Assembly (NCBI GenBank): GCA_041879425.1
Contig: CP090854.1
Span: 2,976,001 to 3,040,000, forward strand
Length of the DNA stretch: 64,000 bases
Source: Vibrio pomeroyi
Lineage (GTDB): Bacteria; Pseudomonadota; Gammaproteobacteria; Enterobacterales; Vibrionaceae
Direction: 5' to 3'
The notes under the pieces were generated by a model. That model worked only from the letters and a program-made list of their open reading frames with translations, made no database searches and was not told the origin of the DNA. Made by a program: the position numbers and the translations under genes. Below are positions 28,371 to 36,803 of this stretch, piece by piece (within the stretch, counting starts at the first letter, position 1; each line of letters opens with the position of its first letter).

Positions 28371-28395
28371 AGCCCACCTAGCGTGGGCTTTTTTA
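28371..28395 (+). terminator. chiS terminator
   Basis: AGCCCAC, loop CTAGC, GTGGGCT and six T residues, 34 nt after the chiS stop. Confidence 0.92.
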
Positions 28396-28735
28396 TGAGT
28401 ATCATTCACGAACAAAGCACAATAACGTCTATTCAGACACACTTATTTCACTGTATTAAACAAGCAAAGTGACACGTTACTCAAGCTTAAACAATCATCA
28501 GTTCAATCACTCTTTGGAAGCTTTTTCTTGGCTGAATTTCACATTCCTCTGACTCTTTGTTGCAGTTTGAGAAGCGAGTCACAACAGAACGGCAGATTTA
28601 ATTTTCTAGGGAAATTTAACGTAAAACGAGCAAGTGACCAAGATCTACAATTACATTAAAACAGAACAAGGTTATATAATTAAAAGAACAAAAAGTAAGT
28701 AAGCACTAACATTTTATTGCCAACACAAATTCAAT

Positions 28736-28751
28736 TGCGAGTCACATCACC
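28736..28751 (+). promoter_or_regulatory. Candidate CRP-cAMP site upstream of cbp
   Basis: TGCGA-GTCACA-TCACC matches the TGTGA-N6-TCACA consensus at four of five bases in each half. Catabolite control is known for the V. cholerae operon. Confidence 0.5.
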
Positions 28752-28884
28752 ATAACAATTACGTGCAAAAAACCATCAAACCACCCTATTTTGACGTTAA
28801 TGACGTGTGGTTATGTGTTTTTAACGTTTTTGACGGGAAACGAGTTTGATTAATTCATCGATAAGGTGTTTTCTTACTCCTGCC

Positions 28885-28960
28885 AAAGGCCTACAGGCCA
28901 CTCTTACCACTTCTCGGAATCAACGATGAATCTGGAGCAACGAAGAAGAGGTAGGCCTTT
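28885..28960 (+). promoter_or_regulatory. Leader stem-loop with alternative pairing upstream of cbp
   Basis: AAAGGCCTAC (28885-28894) and GTAGGCCTTT (28951-28960) are a perfect 10-bp inverted repeat enclosing 56 nt. The first arm can instead fold locally as GGCC-TACA-GGCC (28888-28899). The structure lies 86 nt before the cbp start, probably in its 5' untranslated region. Confidence 0.6.
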
Positions 28961-29046
28961 AACTAGAGTGTGTATCTACTAAACCATTTAGCGACAGATA
29001 ACATTCAATCCATTAGTGAAATGAAAGCAAATAGTAAGGAACAGCT

Positions 29047-30729
29047 ATGCTTGCCAATATAAAAAAAACAGCAATAGCAACAGCAATTATTGCGACCGCT
29101 ACAACAGGTTTTGCATCAGTAGCAACAGCTGCAGAACGCAGTGAACTGACCGTTCACCCGAAAGAGTACACTACATTCGTACGTAACTTTAACCCGTACC
29201 TTGGTGCTACTAACCTACATACTACAACTGACTTCATGTATGAGCCGCTAGTAGTATTTAACGAAATGCACGGTAACACTCCAGTGTTCCGTCTAGCTGA
29301 AAACTTCAAAATGTCAGATGATCTGATGAGCGTAGTTTTCGACATTCGTAAGGGTGTTAAATGGTCTGACGGAGAAGCTTTCTCTGCTGATGATGTTGTT
29401 TTTTCTTTCAACCTTGTAAAAGAGAAGCCAGAGCTTGACCAATCTGGTATCAACTCTTGGGTAACTTCTGTAGAAAAACTGAACGACAACCAAGTTAAGT
29501 TCAGCCTAACAGAAGCAAACTCGAACGTACCTTATGAGATTGCTAAAGTACCTGTAGTACCTAAGCACATCTGGAAAGACGTTAAAGATCCATCAACGTT
29601 TACCAATGAAAATCCAGTTGGTTCTGGTCCGTTTACAGAAATCGATACGTTTACAGCTCAACTATACATCCAGTGTGCCAACCCGAACTACTGGGATGCA
29701 GACAACCTAGATGTTGACTGTCTACGTGTTCCACAAATTGCGAACAACGACCAATTCCTAGGTAAAGTTGTAAACAGTGAAATGGACTGGACGTCTTCTT
29801 TCGTTCCAGATATCGACCGTACATACGCAGCAGCTAGCCCTAAACACCACTACTGGTACCCGCCAGCAGGTACACAGGCATTCATCGTTAACTTCAAACA
29901 CCCTGATGCTGCGAAGCATGAAGCGTTGAGCAACGTTGACTTCCGTCGTGCTTTCTCTATGGCTCTTGACCGTCAAACTATCATCGACATCGCATTCTAT
30001 GGCGGCGGTACTGTGAACGATTTCGCATCGGGTCTTGGTTACGCGTTTGAAGCTTGGTCTGATGAAAAAACTCATGACAAGTACAAAGGCTTCAACACTT
30101 ACAACGCTGAAGGCGCGAAAAAGCTTCTTGCTGACGCTGGCTTCAAAGATGTAAACAAAGATGGTTTTGTTGACACTCCATCTGGCAAGTCTTTCGAACT
30201 AATGATCCAATCGCCAAACGGCTGGACTGATTTCAACAACACAGTTCAACTAGCGGTAGAACAGCTAAACGAAATCGGTATTAAAGCAAAAGCTCGTACG
30301 CCAGATTTCTCTGTGTACAACCAAGCAATGCTTGAAGGTACATACGACGTAGCATACACAAACTACTTCCACGGCGCGGATCCATACACGTACTGGAACA
30401 GTGCTTACAACTCATCACTACAATCTGGTGATGGTATGCCTCGTTTCGCAATGCACTTCTACAAAAACGAAAAACTAGATGGTCTTCTAAACAGCTTCTA
30501 CAAAACAGCTGATAAGAACGAGCAGCTAGATATTGCACACGGTATCCAGCAAATCATCGCTGCAGACCAAGTGACAATCCCTGTGATGTCTGGTGCTTAC
30601 ATGTACCAATACAACACAACTCGCTTCACTGGTTGGTGGAACGAAGAAAATCCAAAAGGCCGTCCAAACATTTGGGCTGGTATTCCAGAGCGTCTACTTC
30701 ATGTACTGGACCTAAAACCAGTTAAATAA
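29047..30729 (+). CDS. cbp: Chitin-oligosaccharide-binding protein CBP
   Basis: A periplasmic family-5 solute-binding protein (560 residues) that captures (GlcNAc)n for the ABC importer and, when unliganded, holds ChiS inactive (known for V. cholerae). The signal peptide MLANIKKTAIATAIIATA continues to ATAAERSE, with cleavage likely near residue 28-29. Family features include YEPLVVFNE, the motif GVKWSDGEAFSADDVVFSFN, and the C-terminal YMYQYNTTRFTGWWNE. AAGGA lies 6 nt before the ATG. It is the first gene of the operon, and codon bias suggests high expression. Two stable hairpins follow, which would favour more CBP than permease, as expected for a binding protein. Confidence 0.95.
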   Translation: MLANIKKTAIATAIIATATTGFASVATAAERSELTVHPKEYTTFVRNFNPYLGATNLHTTTDFMYEPLVVFNEMHGNTPVFRLAENFKMSDDLMSVVFDIRKGVKWSDGEAFSADDVVFSFNLVKEKPELDQSGINSWVTSVEKLNDNQVKFSLTEANSNVPYEIAKVPVVPKHIWKDVKDPSTFTNENPVGSGPFTEIDTFTAQLYIQCANPNYWDADNLDVDCLRVPQIANNDQFLGKVVNSEMDWTSSFVPDIDRTYAAASPKHHYWYPPAGTQAFIVNFKHPDAAKHEALSNVDFRRAFSMALDRQTIIDIAFYGGGTVNDFASGLGYAFEAWSDEKTHDKYKGFNTYNAEGAKKLLADAGFKDVNKDGFVDTPSGKSFELMIQSPNGWTDFNNTVQLAVEQLNEIGIKAKARTPDFSVYNQAMLEGTYDVAYTNYFHGADPYTYWNSAYNSSLQSGDGMPRFAMHFYKNEKLDGLLNSFYKTADKNEQLDIAHGIQQIIAADQVTIPVMSGAYMYQYNTTRFTGWWNEENPKGRPNIWAGIPERLLHVLDLKPVK

Positions 30730-30746
30730 GTAATCGTTCAATCCTT

Positions 30747-30768
30747 GCGGCGTAACCTCTTACGCCGC
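30747..30768 (+). repeat. Hairpin directly after cbp
   Basis: GCGGCGTAA, loop CCTC, TTACGCCGC: a perfect 9-bp GC-rich stem 17 nt after the stop, with no adequate U-tract. Likely an mRNA 3'-end stabiliser or partial terminator. Confidence 0.75.
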
Positions 30769-30772
30769 TTAT

Positions 30773-30826
30773 AAAAATCCCCACACTCTCAATTGAAAGT
30801 ATGGCGCTAGTCGTCAGGGGATTTTT
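30773..30826 (+). repeat. Second hairpin between cbp and the permease gene
   Basis: AAAAATCCCC (30773-30782) pairs with GGGGATTTTT (30817-30826), with a small inner TCAATTGA palindrome. The 3' arm ends in a T-run, so it could act as an attenuating terminator. Confidence 0.7.
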
Positions 30827-30898
30827 CGTTCCAAATTTCGCTAGGAGCGACCTGAATCCAGAAACAGGGAAACAATCTGGGTGAGTAAGGTGTGAGTT

Positions 30899-31885
30899 AT
30901 GGGTTATTTTTTAAGACGTTTGTCATTTTATTTTGTCGCGCTATTAGTTGCTGCGACGTTAAACTTTATTATTCCAAGAGCAATGCCTGGTGACCCAGTT
31001 ACCATGATGTTTGCGAACGCTTCAGTACAAGTTACTCCAGAGCGTATTGCTGCAATGAAAGAACTATTAGGCTTCGTTGATGGCGGCTTACTGGTTCAAT
31101 ACGCAGCGTACATGAAGAACATTCTTAGCTGGGAACTTGGTACATCAATTCAATTCTACCCACTTTCTGTAAACACACTGTTGGGCGGAGCATTCGGTTG
31201 GTCGCTTTTCTTAGCTGGCACCGCAGTTATTCTTTCTTTCTCGATTGGTTCAATCCTAGGTATTTTCGCAGCGTGGAAACGCGGCAGTAAATACGATGCC
31301 TTCGTAACGCCAGGAATGCTGATTCTACAAGCCGTTCCTCAAGTTGTTATCGCGATGATTGCACTATTTACCTTTGCGATTGGCTTGAAGTGGTTCCCAA
31401 CTGGTTATGCCTACACCGCAGGTACTATGCCTGATTGGACAAGCTGGGCATTCATTAAAGATGTCGCTTACCACGCCTTCTTACCACTGTTCTGTGCTTC
31501 TGTTGTTCAAATTGGTGGCTTCCTAGTAAACATGCGTAACAACATGATCAACCTACTGGCAGAAGACTACATCACCATGGCGAAAGGCAAAGGCCTGAGC
31601 GAAAACCGAGTGGTATTCAACTACGCAGCTCGTAACGCGATGCTACCAAGTGTGACAGCGCTTTCAATGTCACTAGGTATGGCAATCGGTGGTCAGTTAA
31701 TTATCGAAATCATCTTTAACTACCCAGGTCTTGGCAGTGTACTTTTCAACGCAATTAACGCTCGTGACTACCAAGTACTGCAAGGTCAACTGCTTATCAT
31801 GACGCTATTCATGCTGTTCTTTAACCTAGTTGCAGACATGCTTTACGTTGTTCTTGACCCTCGTCTTCGTAAGGGTGGTAAATAA
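30899..31885 (+). CDS. Chitooligosaccharide ABC transporter permease (DppB type)
   Basis: The first of two membrane subunits of the (GlcNAc)2 importer that takes substrate from CBP. At 328 residues with six membrane segments, it has the DppB/OppB layout: TM1 (9-25), the conserved NFIIPRAMPGDPVTMMF after it, a periplasmic loop, and the cytoplasmic EAA-type coupling motif in YITMAKGKGLSENRVVFNYAARNAMLPSV (about 221-250). AAGG lies about 8 nt before the ATG. The next permease starts 2 nt after its stop, so translation is coupled. Oligopeptide-type machinery is used here for a sugar, as in V. cholerae VC0619. Confidence 0.93.
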   Translation: MGYFLRRLSFYFVALLVAATLNFIIPRAMPGDPVTMMFANASVQVTPERIAAMKELLGFVDGGLLVQYAAYMKNILSWELGTSIQFYPLSVNTLLGGAFGWSLFLAGTAVILSFSIGSILGIFAAWKRGSKYDAFVTPGMLILQAVPQVVIAMIALFTFAIGLKWFPTGYAYTAGTMPDWTSWAFIKDVAYHAFLPLFCASVVQIGGFLVNMRNNMINLLAEDYITMAKGKGLSENRVVFNYAARNAMLPSVTALSMSLGMAIGGQLIIEIIFNYPGLGSVLFNAINARDYQVLQGQLLIMTLFMLFFNLVADMLYVVLDPRLRKGGK

Positions 31886-31887
31886 TC

Positions 31888-32913
31888 ATGAAAGACTTTC
31901 TAAAACTCATTTGGCGTAACCCGATGGCCCTAACAGGCGTCATCATCCTAAGTATTTTTATCCTTGGCGCACTTGCTGCTCCATTGATCACTAAGCATGT
32001 ACCAGACAAGCGTACCGGTAATCCACACGAATACCCTGGCTTCGTCGTTAAGTCAGCACAAACTAACCCTGAAGGTTGGGTTGCTCAAAACTTAGCAGAT
32101 GACCGTCGCACATTGATTATGTCTAAAAAGGCAGACCACGTACTTGGTACAACTCGTATGGGTCGTGACGTTTGGTCTCAAGTGGTATACGGCGCACGCG
32201 TATCTCTTGCTGTAGGTTTTGGTGCGGGTCTAACCGTATGTCTACTAGCCACTGTTATTGGTGTTTCTGCAGGCTACTTCGGTGGACGTGTCGATGACGT
32301 TCTAACCGCCGCAATGAACATTATGTTAGTTATCCCTCAATACCCACTGCTGTTCGTAGTAGCAGCCTTTATCGGTGAGGCAGGGCCACTCACCATAACC
32401 TTGGTTATCGGCTTTATGTCCTGGGCTTGGGGCGCCCGTGTTGTTCGCTCCCAAACCTTAGCTTTACGTGAAAAAGAGTTTGTAAAAGCTGCAGAAGTTT
32501 TGGGTGAATCTTCATTCCGCATCATCTTCGTAGAGATTCTTCCAAACCTTATCTCTATCGTTGGTGCGAGCTTCATCGGTTCGGTGATGTACGCAATCAT
32601 GATGGAGGCAACGATTTCGTTCCTAGGTCTTGGTGACCCGAACACAATCAGCTGGGGCATCATGCTTTACAACGTTCAAACCTCTTCATCAATGCTGATT
32701 GGCGCTTGGTGGGAACTGTTGGCTCCTTGTATCGCACTGACACTGCTCGTAACGGGTCTTGCTCTGCTTAACTTTGCTGTCGATGAAATTGCTAACCCGC
32801 AGCTGCGTTCTCACAAAGGCATGAAGCGTTGGAAGAAACTAGCAGCTCAAGACAAAGAAGAACGTGAACCAGAACTACCACCACAAAATGCACTTTGGAG
32901 CGGAGATAAATAA
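31888..32913 (+). CDS. Chitooligosaccharide ABC transporter permease (DppC type)
   Basis: The second membrane subunit (341 residues). An N-terminal membrane segment (about 15-35, ALTGVIILSIFILGALAAPLI) is followed by a periplasmic segment that includes VLGTTRMGRDVWSQVVYGARVSL, the usual DppC/OppC signature, then five more membrane segments and the coupling loop LREKEFVKAAEVLGESSFRI (about 193-212). The C-terminal 35 residues are a charged tail (MKRWKKLAAQDKEEREPELP) beyond the usual DppC end. It is tightly linked to the genes on both sides (2 nt gaps). Confidence 0.93.
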   Translation: MKDFLKLIWRNPMALTGVIILSIFILGALAAPLITKHVPDKRTGNPHEYPGFVVKSAQTNPEGWVAQNLADDRRTLIMSKKADHVLGTTRMGRDVWSQVVYGARVSLAVGFGAGLTVCLLATVIGVSAGYFGGRVDDVLTAAMNIMLVIPQYPLLFVVAAFIGEAGPLTITLVIGFMSWAWGARVVRSQTLALREKEFVKAAEVLGESSFRIIFVEILPNLISIVGASFIGSVMYAIMMEATISFLGLGDPNTISWGIMLYNVQTSSSMLIGAWWELLAPCIALTLLVTGLALLNFAVDEIANPQLRSHKGMKRWKKLAAQDKEEREPELPPQNALWSGDK

Positions 32914-32915
32914 TC

Positions 32916-33899
32916 ATGTCTGAACCACTAATTTCTATCCGCAACTTATGCGTGGATTACATCACAGAGTCTGGCGATGTTCGTGCGTGTAACAACGTAA
33001 GCTTCGATATCGCGCCAGGTGAAGTATTCGGCCTAGCTGGTGAGTCTGGCTGTGGTAAATCAACCGTTGCTTTCTCTCTAATGCGTCTTCATAAGCCGCC
33101 TGCTTACATCAGTGGTGGTGAAGTTATCTTCAATGGCGAGAACATCCTTGAATACAGTGATGACCGCATGCAAGCGTTCCGTTGGAGCGAGATGTCGATG
33201 GTATTCCAGAGTGCGATGAACGCACTCAACCCAGTACTACCGATGGAAGAGCAGTTCTGTGACGTAATCATGCGTCACACCAACATGACTCGTGAGCAAG
33301 CTAAACAACGTGCGGAAGGTCTACTAGAAATCGTAGATATTCACCCTAGCCGTTTGAGTGACTACCCTCACCAATTCTCTGGTGGCATGCGTCAACGCTT
33401 GGTTATTGCTATAGCTCTAGCCCTAAATCCAAAGCTGATCATTATGGATGAGCCAACGACAGCACTTGATGTGGTTGTTCAACGCGAAATCCTACAAAAG
33501 ATCTATGCACTGAAAGAAGAGTTTGGCTTCTCGATTCTGTTCATTACCCATGACTTGTCATTGATGGTCGAGTTCTCTGACCGCATCGGCATCATGTACT
33601 CAGGTGAGCTTATCGAGGTTGCTAAATCTCAAGATATTCTAGAAAACCCTTACCACCCTTACACCAAAGGGTTGGGAAGTTCTTTCCCTCCACTAACAGG
33701 GCCAAAGACAAAACTAGCAGGTATTCCGGGCAACCCTCTGAACCTATTAGAGATTCCTGAAGGATGTCGTTTCCAAGCTCGTTGTGACCGTGTACATGAA
33801 ACCTGTACTAAGGTGCCAACCAAGCTGCGTTCTATCGAACCGGGACATTTGTCTAACTGCCACCTGTACGGCGACCCAATAGTACAAAGGAAGCTATAG
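32916..33899 (+). CDS. Chitooligosaccharide ABC transporter ATPase (DppD type)
   Basis: One of two different ATPases powering the importer. Of 327 residues, the nucleotide-binding domain has Walker A GESGCGKST (about 40-48), the Q-loop in MVFQSAMNALNP, the signature FSGGMRQRLVIAIALAL (about 154-170), Walker B LIIMDEPTTALD (about 174-185) and the H-loop ITHDLSL. The C-terminal extension with GCRFQARCDRVHETC matches the Cys-rich tail of DppD/OppD ATPases, which can hold a [4Fe-4S] cluster in some members. An 86-bp gap with two hairpins separates it from the partner ATPase gene. Confidence 0.93.
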   Translation: MSEPLISIRNLCVDYITESGDVRACNNVSFDIAPGEVFGLAGESGCGKSTVAFSLMRLHKPPAYISGGEVIFNGENILEYSDDRMQAFRWSEMSMVFQSAMNALNPVLPMEEQFCDVIMRHTNMTREQAKQRAEGLLEIVDIHPSRLSDYPHQFSGGMRQRLVIAIALALNPKLIIMDEPTTALDVVVQREILQKIYALKEEFGFSILFITHDLSLMVEFSDRIGIMYSGELIEVAKSQDILENPYHPYTKGLGSSFPPLTGPKTKLAGIPGNPLNLLEIPEGCRFQARCDRVHETCTKVPTKLRSIEPGHLSNCHLYGDPIVQRKL

Positions 33900-33903
33900 C
33901 TTG

Positions 33904-33947
33904 CACGCTTTTCGGCGTGAATAACTAAACAGGCGGCTCGACCGCCT
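33904..33947 (+). repeat. Two hairpins between the two ATPase genes
   Basis: CACGC-TTTTCG-GCGTG (33904-33919) and AGGCGG-CTCGA-CCGCCT (33931-33947), directly after the upstream gene. The second is followed by a short A-rich stretch rather than T, so processing or stability is likelier than termination. Confidence 0.65.
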
Positions 33948-33985
33948 AAAAACAAGCAAAGCGAACAAGGATTCTGGAGACAATT

Positions 33986-34981
33986 ATGAGCAAAGATTTC
34001 GGTCAATTATTGGTAGAAGGTAAGAATGTCGTAAAAGACTTCCCAATAAGCAGTACCACCATTCAAACCCCGATGATGCGTGCAATCAACGACGTGTCAT
34101 TCAAGATGTACAAAAGCCGCGGCTTAGCGGTCGTTGGTGAATCTGGTTCAGGTAAATCAACAACAGCAAAAATGATCGCAAAGATGTACGCGCCTTCAGG
34201 CGGTACGATTGAATACAAAGGCCGCGATATCCAAGAGATCTCAAGCAGAAAAGATCTTATGCACTACCGTGAAGGTGTGCAGATGGTATGGCAAGACCCG
34301 TTTGGTTCACTCAACCCAACACACAATATCTTCCACCACATTGCTCGACCACTGTTGATCCACAAGAAGGTAACTCCGGGCAATAAGAGAGAACTAGAAG
34401 AGCGTGTTTACGATCTTTTAGAGCAAGTGGGCCTGATCCCACCAAAAGAGACAGCGAAGAAGTACCCTCACCAACTGTCTGGTGGCCAACGTCAGCGTGT
34501 CAACCTAGCACGTAACATCGCGGTTGGTGCTGAGGTTGTTCTAGCGGATGAGCCTACTTCAATGCTGGACGTTTCAATTCGTGCTGGTGTTTTGAACCTG
34601 ATGGAAGAGATGAAGTTTGAGAAACAAATGTCTCTGCTTTACATCACTCACGACATCGCAACGGCTCGTTACATTGCTGAAGACCTTTCAGTGATGTACG
34701 TCGGCCATATGGTGGAATGGGGCGATACCGATGACGTTATTGCTAACCCTCAACACCCTTACACTCAGCTACTTGTTTCTGCCGTTCCAGATCCTAAGAA
34801 ATCGATCCACGAACAATTGGCAGGTAACAAAGGTGAGATTCCACTTTGGACACCAGTATCAGCAGGTTGTCCGTTTGCAGGTCGTTGTACTCACGCAATG
34901 GACAAGTGTAAAGAGCAGCTGCCAGGTGTGACTCAATTAGCCGATAACCACTTTGTTCGTTGTTACCTACACGAAAGCTAA
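33986..34981 (+). CDS. Chitooligosaccharide ABC transporter ATPase (DppF type)
   Basis: The second ATPase (331 residues), pairing with the DppD-type subunit. It has Walker A GESGSGKSTTAKMIA (about 51-65), the Q-loop MVWQDPFGSLNPTH, the signature LSGGQRQRVNLARNIA (about 165-180), Walker B VVLADEPTSMLD and the H-loop ITHDIAT. The C-terminal AGCPFAGRCTHAMDKC tail has the family cysteines. GGAG lies before the ATG. It completes the five-part importer (CBP, two permeases, two ATPases), the V. cholerae VC0620-VC0616 set. Confidence 0.93.
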   Translation: MSKDFGQLLVEGKNVVKDFPISSTTIQTPMMRAINDVSFKMYKSRGLAVVGESGSGKSTTAKMIAKMYAPSGGTIEYKGRDIQEISSRKDLMHYREGVQMVWQDPFGSLNPTHNIFHHIARPLLIHKKVTPGNKRELEERVYDLLEQVGLIPPKETAKKYPHQLSGGQRQRVNLARNIAVGAEVVLADEPTSMLDVSIRAGVLNLMEEMKFEKQMSLLYITHDIATARYIAEDLSVMYVGHMVEWGDTDDVIANPQHPYTQLLVSAVPDPKKSIHEQLAGNKGEIPLWTPVSAGCPFAGRCTHAMDKCKEQLPGVTQLADNHFVRCYLHES

Positions 34982-34993
34982 ACATTAAGACTG

Positions 34994-35017
34994 AGTTAGG
35001 GTCTGCGGGCCCTAACT
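34994..35017 (+). repeat. Hairpin between the ATPase and GH9 genes
   Basis: AGTTAGGG, loop TCTGCGGG, CCCTAACT: a perfect 8-bp stem 12 nt after the ATPase stop, without a T-run. Confidence 0.65.
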
Positions 35018-35079
35018 ACTCATATCCAAACTAATTCAGGTACCTAGCCAAAAGAAACTAGGACCTTTGGAGAACATTG

Positions 35080-36801
35080 ATGCTGTTATTGACCAACCAT
35101 ATTGGCTACGAATCTTCGGCTCCCAAGCAAGCGATCTTACAAACTAAAAAGGCTCGTTTATCGAGTACGACTGCACTTTTAGTGTGTGCCGACAACCACA
35201 TTACTGTGGGCAACTTTGATGTTGTAAAACAAGGCCGCGTAGCAAACTGGCATCAAGGACAATTCTTCACAATCGATTTCAGTTCATTTACCGAAACCGG
35301 TCGTTACTACCTGCGCTTTGATAACCTACGCTCAGAAGTGTTTGAGATTGGCAGCAACCTATTAATGAATCACACCTTTTCTGATGTACTTCATTACTTT
35401 AAGTCTCAACGTTGTGGCGGTACTTTTGACAAGAAAGATCGACAAGCACAAATTCTCGGAACCGACAGATACGTCGATGTCCACGGTGGTTGGTACGATG
35501 CATCAGGTGATGTTAGCAAGTACTTTAGCCACTTGTCTTACGGCAACTACCTCAACCCACAACAGATTCCTATGGTTGTTTGGAACATGCTTAAAAGCGT
35601 GCGCTTAACTAGCGACAATTCAGAATTCCCTAAATTCTCCATGACTCGCCTAACAGAAGAAGCGCTATTCGGTGCTGATTTCTTGGTACGTATGCAAGAC
35701 GCGGCTGGATACTTCTACATGACAGTATTCGACAAGTGGAGCAAAGACATCAACCAACGCGATATCTGCGCGTACGCCACGCAAGAAGGTCATAAGTCTA
35801 CAGATTTACAAGCAGGCTACCGACAAGGTGCCGGTGTTGCTATTGCAGCATTAGCCGCAGCTTCTGAGCTTGAGGTTTCAGGCAGCTACTCTAGCCAAAC
35901 CTATCTTGATACCGCAACCAAAGGTTACTGGCATCTCAAAGAGTACAACCTGAAGTACCTAAACGATGGTGAAGAGAACATCATTGATGAGTATTGCGCC
36001 CTACTCGCAACCAATGAGCTGTACCGAGTAACACAAGACGAACAATACCTTTCAGAAGCAAGAACTTGGGCGACTCGTTTGATCTCTCGCCAACAGTCAG
36101 ATGACTCATTTTCACATTTCTGGTCAGCAAACGCTGATGGCTCTCGCCCATACTTTCATGCCGCTGAAGCCGGCCTTCCAGTGATTGCTCTGTGTGAGTA
36201 CATCAACAATGAAACCGATACGGAGCTGAAAGAACAAGCTCGCACCGTTGTTGAACAAGCATGTCAGTTCGAAATCAACATCACCGATAAAGTAACCAAC
36301 CCATTTGGCTACCCACGACAATACGTTAAAAATGTTGATGGTGATAAGCACGATGCTTTCTTCGTCGCTCAGAAGAACGAAACAGGCTACTGGTGGCAAG
36401 GCGAGAACGCACGTCTTGGCTCAATCGCAACCATGGCTTACCTAGTTCAACCACACATTCAAGACAGCGAACTTCAAAAGCGTTTAATCCAACTTTCACA
36501 GAACAGCCTAGATTGGATCTTGGGCCTCAACCCATACCACATGTGCATGCTTGATGGTCATGGTCATAACAACCCTGACTACCTGCCTCAGCTTGGTTTT
36601 TTCAATGCGAAAGGCGGCATCTGTAACGGCATCACCGCTGGCTTCGAAGATGATCAAGACATTGCGTTCAACCCACCAGCGCAAAAAGATGACATGCTCC
36701 AGAACTGGCGCTGGGGCGAGCAATGGATCCCTCACGGCGCTTGGTTCCTATTGGCAACCGCTGCGCAATTCAATTTCCTAACACAGCGTAAGGAGCAATA
36801 A
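35080..36801 (+). CDS. GH9-family exo-beta-D-glucosaminidase
   Basis: A 573-residue family 9 glycoside hydrolase with an N-terminal Ig-like (CelD_N) domain (about 1-90) and an (alpha/alpha)6 barrel. The catalytic-base region HGGWYDASGDVSKY gives Asp140 and Asp144; the likely acid is Glu547 in WRWGEQWIPHG. No signal peptide is present, so it acts in the cytoplasm on imported oligomers. Vibrionaceae homologues were reported to remove glucosamine from the non-reducing end of chitosan oligosaccharides, despite older endoglucanase annotation. The start is the ATG at 35080 with GGAG 7 nt upstream; a TTG one codon earlier is in frame. GspK follows 2 nt later, so the product GlcN can be phosphorylated at once. 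Confidence 0.87.
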   Translation: MLLLTNHIGYESSAPKQAILQTKKARLSSTTALLVCADNHITVGNFDVVKQGRVANWHQGQFFTIDFSSFTETGRYYLRFDNLRSEVFEIGSNLLMNHTFSDVLHYFKSQRCGGTFDKKDRQAQILGTDRYVDVHGGWYDASGDVSKYFSHLSYGNYLNPQQIPMVVWNMLKSVRLTSDNSEFPKFSMTRLTEEALFGADFLVRMQDAAGYFYMTVFDKWSKDINQRDICAYATQEGHKSTDLQAGYRQGAGVAIAALAAASELEVSGSYSSQTYLDTATKGYWHLKEYNLKYLNDGEENIIDEYCALLATNELYRVTQDEQYLSEARTWATRLISRQQSDDSFSHFWSANADGSRPYFHAAEAGLPVIALCEYINNETDTELKEQARTVVEQACQFEINITDKVTNPFGYPRQYVKNVDGDKHDAFFVAQKNETGYWWQGENARLGSIATMAYLVQPHIQDSELQKRLIQLSQNSLDWILGLNPYHMCMLDGHGHNNPDYLPQLGFFNAKGGICNGITAGFEDDQDIAFNPPAQKDDMLQNWRWGEQWIPHGAWFLLATAAQFNFLTQRKEQ

Positions 36802-36803
36802 TT

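Larger units (their letters stand above)
28337..29046 (+). promoter_or_regulatory. Chitobiose-operon regulatory region (chiS-cbp intergenic)
   Basis: A 710-bp gap with no convincing reading frame. It holds the chiS terminator (28371-28395), a CRP-like site (28736-28751), two copies of GCGAGTCACA (28574-28583 and 28737-28746), two copies of TTTTGACG (28789-28796 and 28828-28835), an AACCAC/GTGGTT inverted pair (28779-28784, 28807-28812), and a leader stem-loop (28885-28960). In V. cholerae the equivalent promoter is activated by ChiS, SlmA and CRP; I found no good match to the SlmA consensus GTGAGTACTCAC here. The ChiS sites cannot be named from sequence alone. Confidence 0.6.

Noticed and set aside
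28337..29046. Small gene between chiS and cbp
   Set aside because: No frame with both a ribosome-binding site and reasonable composition was found; the region looks regulatory.
28337..29046. SlmA-binding site at the cbp promoter
   Set aside because: Expected from V. cholerae, but no close match to GTGAGTACTCAC was found, only the partial GCGAGTCACA repeats.
35077..35079. TTG start one codon before the GH9 ATG
   Set aside because: The ATG at 35080 has the better spacing from GGAG and is the ordinary start codon.
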